A DNA stretch of 64,000 bases, taken from Cardinalis cardinalis. Its lineage: Eukaryota; Chordata; Aves; Passeriformes; Cardinalidae. The first letter of the stretch is position 1. Each line of letters starts with the position of its first letter. Positions 1 to 14,092 of the stretch are shown one piece after another. The DNA is taken from positions 286,884-350,883 of the forward strand of contig JACDOX010000141.1 of NCBI GenBank assembly GCA_014549065.1, in the 5' to 3' direction. Position numbers and translations under genes: made by a program. The notes beneath the pieces were generated by a model. It was given only the letters and a program-made list of their open reading frames with translations. It was not told the origin of the DNA and made no database searches.

Positions 1-3000
1 CTGTTGTTCATTCATGAGAACAAGGGAAGTGGTGCAGGATGAGCTGGTGAGAAAATTTAAAGGAAACAATAGTAATGACTCACAACTGAAGTCTGTGCTT
101 TAGAAATTCCCACCTTTCAAAGAAGGTCTGCTAAAGAAAACCCAAAGAAATGTTCTAGCCAAGTCAAAATTATATTGGAGAAACACTATGGCATGCAAAG
201 TATTGTTTTCAGAGAGACAGCCCAATCTGCTTCCACTTTTGATCNGGACTTTTTTTGGTTTAATGGCATGCTAAAAACTGCTTGCCCAATCCATTGTCTT
301 CAGAGGCTGCCCTTTCTTTGAAGACTTAGTTGAATTCTGCCAAGAGCTGACTTCTTTATCTGGCATTCTCCCTTCTTTGGGGCTGTCTTATTGAAGTGTT
401 TAGCAAAATATGTTTAATACTTCAAAAGGCNTTAATACTACAAAATACTACTAAAGTTTAATACGACAAAGTCTTAGGTCTTTCAAATGGTAAATTCAGT
501 GTAACAGTATGTGAACACTGGCAGTAAAACAGCAATACAGTAACAAAAAGAGGACCTAGATTAGCAGTGTGATAAACTACAGAGGTTTGATGAATTTTAT
601 TGCTTAATTTAAATGTGCTTTGCATGTTTTCCACAAAGGATTGATGTTTTCAAACTTCCCTCTCCCTGAGTTCTTCAGGAAAAGTTTTTCTCCCGGCAAG
701 TGTGCACTCCCCACTGGAGTTTCTTCAATGCTCTTGTGATTATACTTGGGATCAAATGAAGTCACATCCATACATGTGTGATTTTACCATGTGAGAAACA
801 TGAATAGTGGTTCTGATGTGGTGGAACATTGAGCAAAACTGTGTCTTGGGGAAATTGAGTTCAGTATAGTAAGATTTTTATCTACTGCTGGTATGTGTCT
901 CTGCATATGGCTTCTGTTACATGACTGCTGAAAAGAGTTATTTTCTCGTGAATGCTTATAGCTGTCATGTTAAAGGAGTCTTGTTTATCTGGGAGCTGAA
1001 GTTAAAGTTACAGAAGTTGTATTTTTAGTGCTGATTTGATGTGTATATAGCACAGAGAACACTAATAGGCTAAAGTTGTCTGNTAATCCACTAAACAGAA
1101 AACATACTGTGCCATATATGCTCATTTTCATGTTAATTTATCAGTGCTCCTTAACTACATTTGGCAAACCCTTTAAACTGTCATCTGGAAGAGTTGTTCC
1201 TGAATGTGTATGTGTTCTTTTTATTTTTACAGTAAAAAANATATTAAGCCTTTTTTTATGAGTATGTTAATGTTACTAAGTTACCAGATATTTTAGTGGT
1301 TTGTCTACTGAAAATCTTTTCAAGACCTTGGAATGTGTTAGGGTAGGCAATGTAATAAAAACACAAACAAAAACCATGGACAGATAAAGTGAAATATGAA
1401 ATGCAATTTATTCAAACTCACAGATCAATATTGCCTAAATATATAGACATATGATAATATATTAAGTCCCTCAAATGAGATAATCTTTGAAGGAGTAGCT
1501 ATATGGCTGACTTCTGTGAATGTTTCAATTCTGCATACCCATATGCTTTTCAGTTTTTTAGTTTTTGCTTTAATCATTCTGCTATGCCTCTTCCTTTACA
1601 ACTTCTTTTCCCTGCCTGCCCCGGTAGCTAGTCCTAGATGCCAAACTCTCTGATCAAACACTAAACTCAATTCTGTGCATCAGTGCTTTGAAAAGGTGGT
1701 ACAACAACCTCCAAAGAGGGACATTAATATCTTCCAATCTTTCCCTCTTTTTCATTTGAAATTTTCATTATGAGAGAGACATGGAATGTGGAAAGTGTGA
1801 CTGTAATTTTTCTGGATTCTACATTATACAAATGAAAAAAGAATGGAAAGAAGTTGAATTTTATTTTTTTTCACTGGGAGGAAGAAAGTTTGCTCTTCTT
1901 TCTTAAGTGAACTGCCCTCAAGTGTGACCTATTGTTTGTTTTTCAAGATTATGCATTTCCATTGCTATGTGCCGCATGTGATGTTGTGTAGCTATCCTTA
2001 TCAAACAGCCTTTTTTGTCAAGAATTTTTCTCGGGTCATATTTTACTGATAAATTATTTAAGTAATTGAATTGTGTTTACTTTCTGCTTAACCATAACTT
2101 ACAGCTGAGAGTTGGTCTTTCTCAAAAATAAAGCAGTTCTTTTCCAAAAGCATCACTTTTACACTAATTTCTTTCGTGCAGCTCTTCTTTAACCAAACCT
2201 TTCTGGCTTAGCAGTACTATGTTTTCAGTTCCCCCATAGTAGTCCAGGGTGTCCATCCAGCCTGCTGCTACAGCAGCTTGCTTAGCAGCTCCTCTGTGCT
2301 CCTCACCATGCCTGTCCTTTCAGAAAGATTGATCAGTAGTTGATCTGAAGCCTGTGTTGGACCACTGGAACATGTGGATGTAATTAAGTAGCATGAAAGG
2401 TGGTCTAAGGCCATGTAATGCTGTAGTANAAATAATTTGGGATGGAACTTCATTATAGAGTTGGACATTAAGCTGCTAATGAAACTACATACTGCCTGTA
2501 TCAGGCAGTACTGGGAAGATGCTTGTGTTTCAAAACCTGGCCTCTGCAGTGATAATTCCTTTTGAGTCTTCCTTCTACTCTACCAGTAGATTACTTTGTG
2601 TGATGTGCTTGTCCTGCTGCTTCTTCTGGATGCAGCTCAGGGATCTCTATGCTGTATAATACTGTACAATGTATACATATCATTCTGTTCCCATGTGAGG
2701 TTTTTCTGTGAAACTGAGCTAAATATGCAGCTGCAAGAAATAAAAGGTTAATTTGTAATCTAAACCAAGAAGTAAAGTGGGACAGAAACTCTTTAAAGGG
2801 AATATGTAAACATGGAAACTGGTACTCTGTTTCTGGAACTACTGATTTTTCTCTGTGGCTTCAGACCAGCTATTTATTTATTATCTTTATTTACTCATCT
2901 GTGAAAGAAGATGTGATAATTATTTACCTCAGTGGAAGTTTTAATGGATCATTAGTTTGTTTTCAAAGAGCTCCATGACAGCTGAGNCAGACCAGCATAC

Positions 3001-6000
3001 ACACACATACAAGTTTTCAGTGACCAGGCTCTAGCAGCTCAGTTATGTTGATCCCTGCCTAAACAGCTGTCTCCACTTCTTCAGCAGGAAAGCCAAGTGT
3101 GGCTTCAATCAAATTGTCCCATCTCTCTTCCTAGTGCCTGCCTTAGATTTTTATAGTTTTTTATATATACACATTTTCCCTCTGTGGAACCTGTTCTATG
3201 GTGTCCTTTATNAGAGTTCCTGAAAACCTAACTGAAAAAACCAGGTGCATAGACTTATGATCATTATAGAACAGTTGTCCTGATCCAAATGACTTTCTAA
3301 ATTGTTTAAAGAACTGGAGAACTTAGGTATCTTATTATTCAGGTTTTGCAGGAAAAACATGGAAGTCTAATCTGCTTGCAGAGACAATTACCAGTCCTGA
3401 TAGAAAAAAATCAGGAGGTGCAGTTAACAGAATAATAATACTAGAGTTGCTTTCTAACAAAAGGGAACAGAAAATCACAAAAAGGTCTACATGAGGCCTA
3501 TTTCACTGATAATGAATGTGAAAATATAAGCTCTGTTATATCAGGAAACTGGGTAGTNTTTCCCTGGTGCTTGAAAATGCAGTTTTTGCAGGTAAAACAT
3601 ATAAATTTTATACATGTCTTACAACAGGCAGAGGTTGTCAGAGATTACCAAAAAAGCTTTGAGGCTACTAAATTAAAGTTGCATTTGCTTGCCAAATAAT
3701 GGATATGCATCAGATCTCAAAATATACAGTTTTACAAGACCTGAAATAAAGTAAGGCTTTGTGCATTTTTGGTATATATTGTGTTTGTTTTTTTTTTAAA
3801 AACATGAATATAAATAAGAAAATAACTACAGCTGAATATTTGTCCTTCCACAAGAAAGTTGGCAGTGTCAGAAAGACTTATTTTTAACAAAACATATTTN
3901 GTTTTGCTCATAAATTGGCAAAAGATGTGTCATGGCATGGAGTTAGATAGGCCTGTTGAAAAAGATTAACTCTCACAGTAAGAAATAAATAATGGGAAGA
4001 ACAATATTGATTAAACTGTGTCAACAAAGTGAAGCTAATTTGAGATAAATATGAGAAATTACTACTCACTGCTGATGTAATGAANCAGATACCTAGTTGT
4101 CCCTTAAAGATTATTTGATGAAATAGTTGTGGTTACAAACAATTTCAAGGCTGCTGAAATGTTTGTATACAAAGGGCAATATTTCAATTTAATTGTTCAA
4201 TTCAATTTAAGCAGCCCTTAGGTTATTCCAGACATGAGAAAGATGTGAATTAGTGTTGCAAATTCTTTCAACCAAGTCTGCTTTGGCTTCTCATATAAAA
4301 GCTAAAACCCAAAGTTCTCTTGTTTTCCTGTAATCTCTAACCCAATTGCTTAGGTTATAAGAAATAAGATCCCATCCTCCTTCACCTTTTTTTCCCCTGC
4401 CCATGCTATTGAGGTCTTAACTTTCCAAAATGGGAGAAAANAATAGTTCCCCAGGGTCAGCTCTGTCTCTCTAGGCTTGAATCTTCCATGTATTTTTTCA
4501 CTTCTGAAATATTTTTAATCTATTTTTGTTTTCTTCATAGTGGTAGCATGAAAAATAGAGAAAAAAATACACAAACCATGTTTTGCAAAAAAACAATTTG
4601 GAGAAAAATATCCTAACCCTCTTACTGGCAATGCTTTCCTATGGTGCCCAAGTTTGCCTTATTTTTCAGCAACGAGTCTTTGGCTGATAAATCTGTACAG
4701 AATAGACTTAGGATATTGTCTGCCACTTAACTATGTATGAAAATAGGAGGAGTCTGTAGTGACATGTTGGAAATAATCGAATGCCTTCTGGTTAAAAAGT
4801 AAATGGTTACAGTATTTTCACCATAAGACACTCTTAATTAGTCATCTCCTCTGTAAGGCAAATTCTTTGTGAATGCAAGTGTTCTTCTTTTAGCCTTCTT
4901 ATTAGCATAATACAAGGTTACTTTCCCCTGATAGTCTGACTTGTACAAATAGTTCTGTCATTGCTCTTTTTTTTTTAATTATGCTGATGAAATCTCTGCA
5001 AGTTCAAAGTCAATGATGCTTTAGAGATGTTTCAACTGGAAGCTGCTTCCAGAACTATTTGCAGAATGAGAGCTGTGTTCATGAATGAAATGAATAATAT
5101 TTTCTTGAGTTCAGGGTGGCCCAAGTACTTGAAAGAGAGATCTATGTGTAGTTACTACACAAAAGCATATATTAGCTTTGGCCTGAAGTTGGACATGGAA
5201 AAAATTAAGGCGGTTCTTCCTTGCACAACATCATATATATACTTGCCCAGTTCTTACTTTTTCCTTTGCTGATTATCAAGGTGCCTACCTATAGGGACAC
5301 CTGTTTTCATCTAATATTGTTTTTCTGGTTTGCCATTTATGCCCTTACTCACCTTTTTGCTTATTTTCCTTTGTGTAATTAATTAAAAATTAAGCACATC
5401 AATAAAAGAGAAAATAGAGCTAACTATGGCAAAAGACATACTTTGCACATACTTTCATATTTTAGTATGTAAAATTCAACTTGGGGTTGCTACTCGTCCT
5501 TCTTCCTGGCTTCTCAGTGAGTACCTGGGTACTGAAAGTACCAGTACTCTCAGTGAGCTGGGCACCCTGAAATTGTCCTTTAGACCTCACACTGCACTTC
5601 TACTATGTGCCTGGGCTCCTGAACCTTCACCAACTAATTCAGAATGTATGTTTCCATCCTAAAAATGGGAGTGTTTTTTTAACAATGGTCCTTCACAGTT
5701 GCTTTCCTTGCAATATGCAATTCATTAAACGTAGGTATTGCAGGGTATTTGGCACACATGTGACACACAGGTATATGAAAAAGTATGTGTTAAAGCACTT
5801 NTGTTGTCATGTTCTATACATACAATACTGTTAATGGATCAATTCTATATGTATATTGAACATTTATACTTTTATACTTGGAAAATGTTTTACAAGTGTT
5901 TCAATTGATTGATGAAATACGCTCATTTCATTGAACTTTGGAAAAGGATTTTGTTACTTTTTAATAACTCAATTTTCATATTAAGCCTGTGAATATGAAC

Positions 6001-7837
6001 AGGTTTTTTCATGAACAGGNGCAGTCAAATATGTTTAAGATAGGAGTCAGGACTGAGCACTCTTCAGTTGCAGGTCAGGCTACTGCATGTCAAATGCAGT
6101 TTGGGCATCATAACTGTTGGGATTTGTTTCAGATCTTTGGGTATTAAATACTCAAGATCTCCTTTTTACAAAAAAATCAGGCTTATTCAGTTGAGTGAGA
6201 AAATACATATAAAATCATCTGGATTTCAGGTTGTGTTAGGTATGTCAAATATTTACATCTTAAAAAACACCCCCAGATATTCTTGTTTATTTGTTTTTGT
6301 AATCAAGTTAGGGTAGTAGGACCTAGATTTACCTCAGATTTACTTCCTGCAAGCTCCTTATCTGATTTATAAGCTGCGCCCTGAAAAACACTTCAACAAT
6401 GAAAAGTAGCAGCATTTAGTGCTGGAGACTGTGAGTGTATGGGTAAAATGTTTCTTTTTTTTTTAATCACTCGAAAGCACATTTAAAGGCTTCCATGACT
6501 TGGATATTTGCTAGCATTGGGTTTGGTGTTTAGTAGGATTTACAGGAATTAAGTGCTGGTGGCNTATTTTTTGCTATTCCTATTAGCCATATCCTTTCCT
6601 TGTGTTAGATGTGTTGAGGGACACTTCTATACAGAATAATACAGATCATAGTGAAACAAATGGTTGAACTCTGTTTTAATTTTTACGCCTATGCACTATA
6701 TACTGGGATAAAAATCACATAGTCACATTCTGTGTGCTTAGCATAGAAAGAATTATCTTTGTGGTGGCGGTCAAGTTTTCATTTCAAGATGCAAACTTTA
6801 GTTATGGAATCAACCTTAATGTTAAAAGTTCCATNACATCTTCATGGCCGAAAGCAACTCTCAGAGTGGAAGAAAAGGAATTTTTTTTCTGTTCTTCATT
6901 TTCTCTNTTGAATTCTTTGCCTGAGAGGACCCCTGAATATCTTTTCATCCTGAAAAGATTCTATCAAAAAATTGCACAAAGCAACATTCTTCTGGCCCTG
7001 AAACTCTCTGTAGATAGACTTTGAATAAAAGTATTAATTAGTACTAGTACTTGCACAATTTCTTGTTTCCTTTATGTTTCTTGTGCTTTTTTTTTTTAAT
7101 TGTATCTGGGGATTGCACATTACATCTATTTTTTGTTACAAATTGTGTAGCTGAATGTGTTTCTCTCTCTTGTACCTCTTCAACTTCCTTGAAATGGGTT
7201 GTATTTCATAATAAATCAAATTTGTGTGTCATATTTATTCCTGAAATACTCAAAAGTTTGCAATTGAGCAGAGAGTTTCATGAGCTAGTTTCCATGTTTG
7301 TTATCCAGCATTTGTATCAACACTCAAGCTGCATAACTAAAAGTTTAGCTGGCCTAATGATGAGGGACAGCAGATTTCATTATTTCAGACTTGACATAGT
7401 ATAAAACCTTTTTACCAGAAACCTTTAGAGTTTGGTTGCTTCCCAATCTTTCATTGGGAAGATGTGTATTGCAGACTTTAGAAATAGTTATGAAATCCAT
7501 CTGTCTGGCAGATTTGCATTTGCAAATCTTAATGTGGAAACATTTAATTCCACTTTGTTTCCTGAGGTGACCTCGAACTTTTGGTGGTAACCTGCTAAAC
7601 TCCTGCCAGGAAGTGCTTAGGAGATGGTTGGGTGTACAAAGCTTTCCCTTGACACAGCACTGAGCTTTTCATTATGAAACTTGTTACACAAACATGACAT
7701 AACTATCAGTCACTTGTTTTCATTACTAAAGAAAACAGAAGTGGCCAGAATCTGAAGTTGGTATAATTTGCTGTTGCTATGTAGCTTGACAAATAAATGG
7801 ATGGAGGAAAGGCAGAAAGACTACTAATTGAAGATAC
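1..7837. other. AT-rich unique noncoding sequence
   Basis: I see no gene in this stretch. The open frames on both strands are short (the longest, 7051-7404 plus, is 117 codons and runs through T-rich sequence) and have no recognisable domain, codon bias or good splice context. There are short A/T runs, a small inverted repeat near 5525-5545 (GGTACT, three bases, AGTACC) and isolated single N bases. No CR1, LTR or SINE sequence was recognised. It reads as intergenic or intronic bird DNA. Confidence 0.6.
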
Positions 7838-7873
7838 TCTTTTTTCTTTCTTTTTTTTTCTTTTTTTTCCCCT
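7838..7873 (+). repeat. pyrimidine tract (T-rich with C)
   Basis: About 35 nearly uninterrupted pyrimidines, mostly T with scattered C, ending in a run of C. It is simple sequence. It resembles a long splice-acceptor tract, but the bases that follow (AAAGTTAAGC) do not open a convincing exon. Confidence 0.7.
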
Positions 7874-10800
7874 AAAGTTAAGCTTNTAGTCCTACATTTA
7901 AGATAGTTGTTTGTATAAATAGTTCTTTACATTTATTACTGAGATTATTGGTAAATCTTCAGACCTTCATATGAAGTGAGACATCTCATAAGGCATTCTA
8001 GACTCTGGGACTGGCTATTGTGAACATGAAAACCCAGATATTCTTGGGGATCTGAGTACTGAGAGTGGATCATCAGAAAATGGAGATACTCAGCATTACT
8101 TTATTAGGGAGGTCTAAAGATCTTCTTCCCATCTAATGCAAAAATCCAGATGAGTCAGTTTTATTTCCCTTCCCAAATAAATCATAAATATCCTATTAAA
8201 AACAGAACAACAAACAGGATAGAATTCTTATTTCAAAATTTCAATCTAAAAGCTCCCATTTTCAGCTCACATGTGATTTTTGTCAAGATTTCCATTAATG
8301 TAAAACAAAATTATTGGACTAAATTAGAATACTTATTTTTCATGAATTTTTATTACTTTGAATTTTGCTGTTAATTTGTAAGAAGACACTTTGAGATAAG
8401 AAGTTCTTCCACAGAGAGAAAAANTTCACCTTAGTTTCAGTCTAAATTGGGTAACAATTCTTAATGGGCAGGCCTTAAGTATTAGAGTATTGGAATTGGG
8501 ATCTCATTTTCTGTATTTTGGCACTTCACAATGCATATAAACATTGCNGCTGCCTTGCAAGATTTTTGGGGCCCAGTTAACAGCTGTCCAATTTTAGAAC
8601 TTCAGGATCAGTGCACAAGTTTAAAGGGCACCCTGAAACCACTCTTGAATATGGTTGTGTGAATAACTGAATTCTCACAGACCACAGTTTGGAAGCTGCC
8701 TCTAAATATAGTGTCCATTGTTTTTTCTTGCATAGGAGGATGTGAAATAGGCAGAGAAAAACTGAAATCTCTGAAATTTATCTACCTGTAAAATGGCTTA
8801 ATGACATTTCCTTCCTTTTCTTTAAAGTATTTTGAGATCCCTTGGTGAAAAATGATGTATAAGAACAGAATAATTGTGTTTCTTGGTACTTCTACATTAT
8901 AAAGAAATCTAATGTATTTTGTTCAACTTTTATTAGCTTCAAACTCTCATTGCAAATGATAATCAAGACAAAAAAAAACCAGAACCATCAGGTCTTTCGT
9001 TACAAATTATTGCTCAGTCNTGTCTCTTTGTAATGATAGTCACAAAACCATGGGTTGAATATGATTTTCTAGCAAGAGTCCAAATTATAAATGCCATGAT
9101 TTACAAAGTTATTGCATTTATGGTCTAGTGTGAGTTGCATTTCTTCCCAGAAGACATGGGGTGCTTTATAGCTAGCAGAATTTTACGAAGTCTAGTAATG
9201 CTGTAATGTGTTATTTTTTGGAGGCAAGGTTTGGTGACTGACTCTTCCATTCTTTTTTTGAGTCAGCTAGGAATGAAGCAAATAACCAGCTCCGGACTTA
9301 CTGCTTAATTTAAGAAGCTGTTGTTTTTTATAATTACTCCTATATGTAAATATGTTTGTGTAGTTGCCCTAACATGCATTAATAGGACTTATCTTCTGAG
9401 TGCTAACTTGAATCTCATTTACTAGTAGAATAAGCACTCCAAGAGTATGTGCCTTACAGCGTAGTTAGGAATTAGGATTATTTATTCATGTACTGTACCT
9501 GTGAAAAGACTTTTNTTAAATACACCTATTAACACCTGAAAAGCCTTGACTTGGGTTTAAAATTAGTTCACATGCTTGTGAGAATAGTGGAAACTAAATG
9601 NGTTTCTGTTGATATATTTTTATTTTTAAAGCTTTTGCAGATGGCAAACCATGTGTGGATAATACCTGCATCATTAAAACTGCTAAAAATTTACTTTTTA
9701 CTGGGGGCTGATCTACAGATGTCCCTTTTAACCTAAACAATCCTGTGATCTTTGTGTCTTAGCATCTTGCTCTGTTGGTGCAATACTAAAATATATATTG
9801 TGAGATCCCTAAATTATTTAAGGGGCGTAATAAGAACTCAGGAGGCCCAAGGTAGGACCACCCCTGACTTTAGGTTGCAAGATATTGCCAAGGNATAAAT
9901 ACCTTTCCACACAAAAGACTCTATTTAACATGGTGCTGTGAACTTTTAAATAGGGCTTTTAGTTCTGTTGCTAGTACCTGATCCCAAATTCAGTTTTCCT
10001 TTAGCAAAATTGTGTTGTGCAAGCTTGTTTATATTTGGGCTGATTTGCTTGGAATGAAAACTGAAATTTGCAGTTTAAGCCAAGATTACAGCAAAAGCAG
10101 TTACATGTTCAATACTTTCTGTCTCTGGCTGGTTTAGCTGTCTAATTTGGACTGCAATAGTCTAAATCTTTTTTATTATAATGGGTACAGACTCCTTTGA
10201 GGCACATCAGGTTCTTGTGGCTGAAGTGAAAATTGTATAGTTACTCCAAGAGGCTTCTGTTTCCTGTCTGTGTTGGTGTAGTTATTGCGAATTTTAAATT
10301 CAAATTTGGTTTAGAAGTTAGTTACTATCAGTGACTTAGTCTAATCCTTGTCTAACTCTCTCGATCTCTTCTCTTTTGACCTGCCACTTTGTCACCCTGA
10401 AGAGATCTGAACTTGTATGTAAAAGAGTTGGTTTTCCACTTATTTGGTAATTTGTCATCTGCATCAGTCCTATGGTCCATTGAAAGTCAATTCNCTCCTT
10501 GCTGCTCCTAGATGTTGCTATGACTAGAAATACTGGGGAGTCATGGAGGCTCATCATGACGGAAGGAGGTTGATATGATGGTGCCAAAGCCATACAAAAA
10601 TTTAACCAGTCAAAATTCTTGAAAACTTTTGTGCATGTGCCAAAGAAATAAGTTGTTAGCAATCCTTACAGTTGTCTTAGCAGTGACTTGCAATCAGAGA
10701 TGGTCATTAGGAACAGAACTGCCGTCTTTTACAGGGGCTCTTGCTTGAAACTGCTAATTTTCAAGTCAGCTTTCTTCCCCTTGCATACTCAGTGCATGTT

Positions 10801-12610
10801 AAAGTCAGGGGAGAATCCTGAATCTTCCAACAGTGTCGCACAGTGACTGATGAAGGAAAGGACATGGTCTGTGTCTCACTTTTAGAGACCTGAAGATATG
10901 CAAACACACCAACATTGGGAGATTTCTGTGGAAGTACTTTCAAGTCCTCTCTGCCACGTANTATGCAACCATGAATCTGTGCAGGAGCAAAGTTGTAATT
11001 TTGGTTTGTAGATTCATCANATATATTGATGATATCTGTGTTACCAGTGCCTACAACATGATTATCAAGTGCATTGTTCATGCATTTGAGTTATTTTCTG
11101 GAAAATTTACAGAAGAGACTATGATTGTAGTTGTTGTTATCTTTGGTGTCAAATAATTTAATTTTATAACGTGCTACCTATCAGTGTAAATTTGCATTAT
11201 TTTCTAATCCTTTCCATAATTTTTCATTGAAAATTGATGAGGTAGCCTGGCCCTGTAAACACGGTAGGCCTGCGTTGTTAGGTGGGTCTTCTCTATGCAC
11301 CCGTTCTTCAGTGAGTTTTTGTGTCTTGAATAAAAAAATTATTTCATTACCTTGTTTCCAAAGCAAGTAAATGACAGAGATTTTGACTTCTCATTCAGAC
11401 TGAGGTTTATATTTTCTGTTTATATTAACTCATTACTTGAGTCTAGAGAGGGCTGATGCTGTCTTGTATGTGCCACTAAGAGCAAGCAGAAGAAAATTAG
11501 ACTGCAAAGGAAAATTTCCAGGACTAATTTGGTCAAATGCATGTTAGTATTGGGAAAAGTGCATGAAAATGATAGCATCTGATTAGGGCTTTAGGTTTTA
11601 CATTTTTTGCTATATTACTTTAAAATTTATATATTTGTTATTAGGAAAATTTGTAAAAAAAGNTTCGTTTGGTTTGGGATTTGTAAAATCATTTTCAGAA
11701 TCTTCATCTTGCAAATCAAGAAAAACTTTCCTGAAAAAATAATCNTGAACATCTTCAAGATCAGTCAATTCCAAAAATTTTTGTACAAGCAAAGCTTACT
11801 GATCCTTTTTACTGATCCTTACTGCAACAGAAGAATGATTTGTCCATATGCTTACANCTGATAAGAACAAATATTTCAGATATATTTTTCTTTTAATATC
11901 TGTAGTTTTTCTGTTCAGTTAACTACTGCCCACAGGAAAGTACACTTTCTCATGCTTGCTTAATCACTTTAATATAGTTAAGGTGCAGCCTTCAGTGATT
12001 AGCATGGTATTTCTCGTTTCCTAGAGACCAAGTGCTAGGTCTATTAGACATTTCCTGCTATTCTTTTGAATTGTAAATACTATTCTTGTAAATTGAAAAG
12101 GCCAGTGTAGGCAGATATTCATGCAATTTCCTATCTATTAAAGATGTAGCTTTGAGAATGGAGAAATAATAAAATGCAGTTTTTCATAGAAATTAAGGCA
12201 CACTAAAGATAGAATTCACTCTTGAACATTCACAGGGATCAAATATTTGGAATGTGAGCACCGATTACTTTCCTTTTCCCATCATCTGCTGAAAGAAAAT
12301 ATCAGCACGTAACTAAAGCAAATGGTGAAATTCTGATCTATGTGATACTGGAAGAAAGTTTGTACTAACCATTTTTAGCATCAGTGAAATTATTCAGTGG
12401 CATCAGTGAGCTAGGAATTTGGCCTCCTGCTTTATCTTTTTAGAAAGTGCTTCAGTATACAAATGCAGATGTTGTAGTTCTTAAATTAAGTGATTTGGCT
12501 TGCATTTGGAATAGCAGCCAGCAGGAACACAGAGAGCTTACAATATACACTGAGCTATGTACACTGTTTGTAAGAATCCATGTTTATNGCCGGATACAGC
12601 TGATTATGAG
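7874..12610. other. AT-rich unique noncoding sequence
   Basis: No gene is supported here. Overlapping short open frames on opposite strands around 10.3-11.4 kb have no recognisable content. A short imperfect tandem repeat built on TACTGATCCTT lies at about 11797-11824. Single N bases are scattered through the stretch. No recognised transposable element. Confidence 0.6.
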
Positions 12611-12700
12611 GCACGAGAAAATGGAGGGAAAAGGAGGAGGAGATGGAAAAAAAGACACACTTTCAGGGAGGGGGTGGGGTGAAAGAATGAAATCACACCA
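12611..12700 (+). repeat. purine-rich tract with G-runs
   Basis: The plus strand is strongly purine-rich. It has GGA/GGAG repeats at 12623-12646, then three closely spaced G-runs of 3, 5 and 4 bases at 12666-12679. Such a tract could form a triplex or quadruplex, which is inference only. A 112-codon frame runs through it, but its glycine/glutamate-rich part simply follows the purine bias. Confidence 0.5.
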
Positions 12701-13866
12701 TCTACTGAATGTTAGCAGGCTGTGTCAGCCTGAAGAGGAAGAGGACCACCCATGGGGAGCTCAAGCCAGCCTAACCTTTTCTTAAAATTCTGGCTGCCTT
12801 TGAAATGCACCATTCTATAAAGCAGCTGCAGCAAAGTTTTAACCAGACTCAAGTGCAGGTGTAAACTTCACGCTATCCAGACTTGAAATGCATCCTGTCA
12901 GCTGTGTTTGTATATGCTGATCTAGAACACATGACGTGCTTTTGACTAGGTTCAACTTTGCTGGCGTAAGAGAGCTTGGACTTGCAAGGTCCTCCTGCTT
13001 TTCAGGAGGGCAGGTGGTAGTTTAAGGATTTCTTTGCTTACGGATTCTGACAGGAAAGAATGGAATTTCATTACAGCTTAGATNGTGCAGAAATAATTTC
13101 TGAATATAGCAATATTTTCTGAATTTACCTGCTTCTTGAACATGGAGCCTCAGATACTTTGACCTGAATATTTACAACATCTGGTGTGATTTATTTTTTT
13201 GTTTCTCTNGCTTGACTTTTTAAAGTCATTCCCTTCTCTAGGCAGAGTTTGAACCCTTTACATCATTGTACCTTTGTGTCTGAGTCTCTTGCAGAGGCTA
13301 CAGGAATCTAAATCGACTTCAGATGGTTTGCCAAGAAGCTTTTAGGCTACATGCTGGAGGGAGTATGGCCATAGCATAAACACAGTGGGACACGTCTGTG
13401 TTGTACTAACATCTTACTCTCTTGCAGAGAGACTGTATTTGTTGTGATAATTCCTAAACAACTCACTTTATTCAAGATAATTTTCTGTTGTCTGTGGNTT
13501 TTTACCTGACTGGAACCAAAAGAAATTGGGATAGCAACAGCACCCATGAGTATTTACATCAGATTTGTCCTTAAAAAAAACAAAAAAAAAGGAGTAAAAA
13601 ACCTCAGCATTGTTCTTCCTCATGCACAAGAGCACAGGAATTCAGCTTATTTTGTACCTTCAGCTTCTTGGCAGTCCTTAAGAAAGTGCAAGGCAGTGCT
13701 TGTGATGCAGNAAAGAAAACTTGCAGGTGCAGCTGTGTTTTTCTTCCAGGGATTTTGACTGTGAAAGCAACTCCTTTCTTTCTCTTACTCACAATGGGTG
13801 TGCTTTGTTCTTAGAAATAAATGTTGTCCAGTTTACAGAGTAAGAATGTTGTTTTCTTTTTTCCAG
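12701..13866. other. unique noncoding sequence, nothing recognised
   Basis: Mixed-composition sequence with short open frames on both strands and no recognisable protein or repeat. It ends in a pyrimidine-rich stretch (about 13848-13864) leading to the CAG that precedes the candidate exon at 13867. Confidence 0.5.
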
Positions 13867-14030
13867 AGGCTAGCTGTGAGGCCTGGTTCAATGACGTCAG
13901 TAGTTCTGTCTTCAAAAGCTCTTCCGTTGCTGGAAGTGGTGCAGTGGTGTCCTCTTATAGCTCCCCTCTGCATGGAGAGAGAGGGGCTGGAAGGGGGAAG
14001 GCATTCCAGTGGGATCAGCTTTTTCATTGA
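13867..14030 (+). other. candidate terminal exon, or promoter-like patch (unproven)
   Basis: A run of pyrimidines ending in CAG gives a strong splice-acceptor-like signal at 13849-13866. It is followed by 54 open codons ending in TGA at 14028-14030. The peptide begins ASCEAWFNDVSSSVFKSSS and ends KAFQWDQLFH. It is serine-rich and I do not recognise it. A second frame is also open across the same bases, which weakens the coding case. I see no good donor site inside, so if real it would be a last exon. The patch is richer in G and C than its surroundings and carries a perfect CRE-type palindrome, TGACGTCA, at 13892-13899. A short hairpin (CCCCTCT with AGAGGGG) lies at 13963-13986. A regulatory role is therefore an alternative. 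Confidence 0.25.
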
Positions 14031-14063
14031 CAGAAGTTCTTTGCCGTATGACTGACAAAAGCC

Positions 14064-14092
14064 GTATATATTTTTTATATATATATATATAC
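14064..14092. repeat. TA microsatellite
   Basis: A perfect run of about eight TA units (14076-14091) preceded by TATA and a six-T run. Simple-sequence repeat of the kind that varies in length between individuals. Confidence 0.85.

Noticed and set aside
7051..7404. 117-codon plus-strand frame
   Set aside because: Hydrophobic start comes from T-rich sequence; no domain or splice signal.
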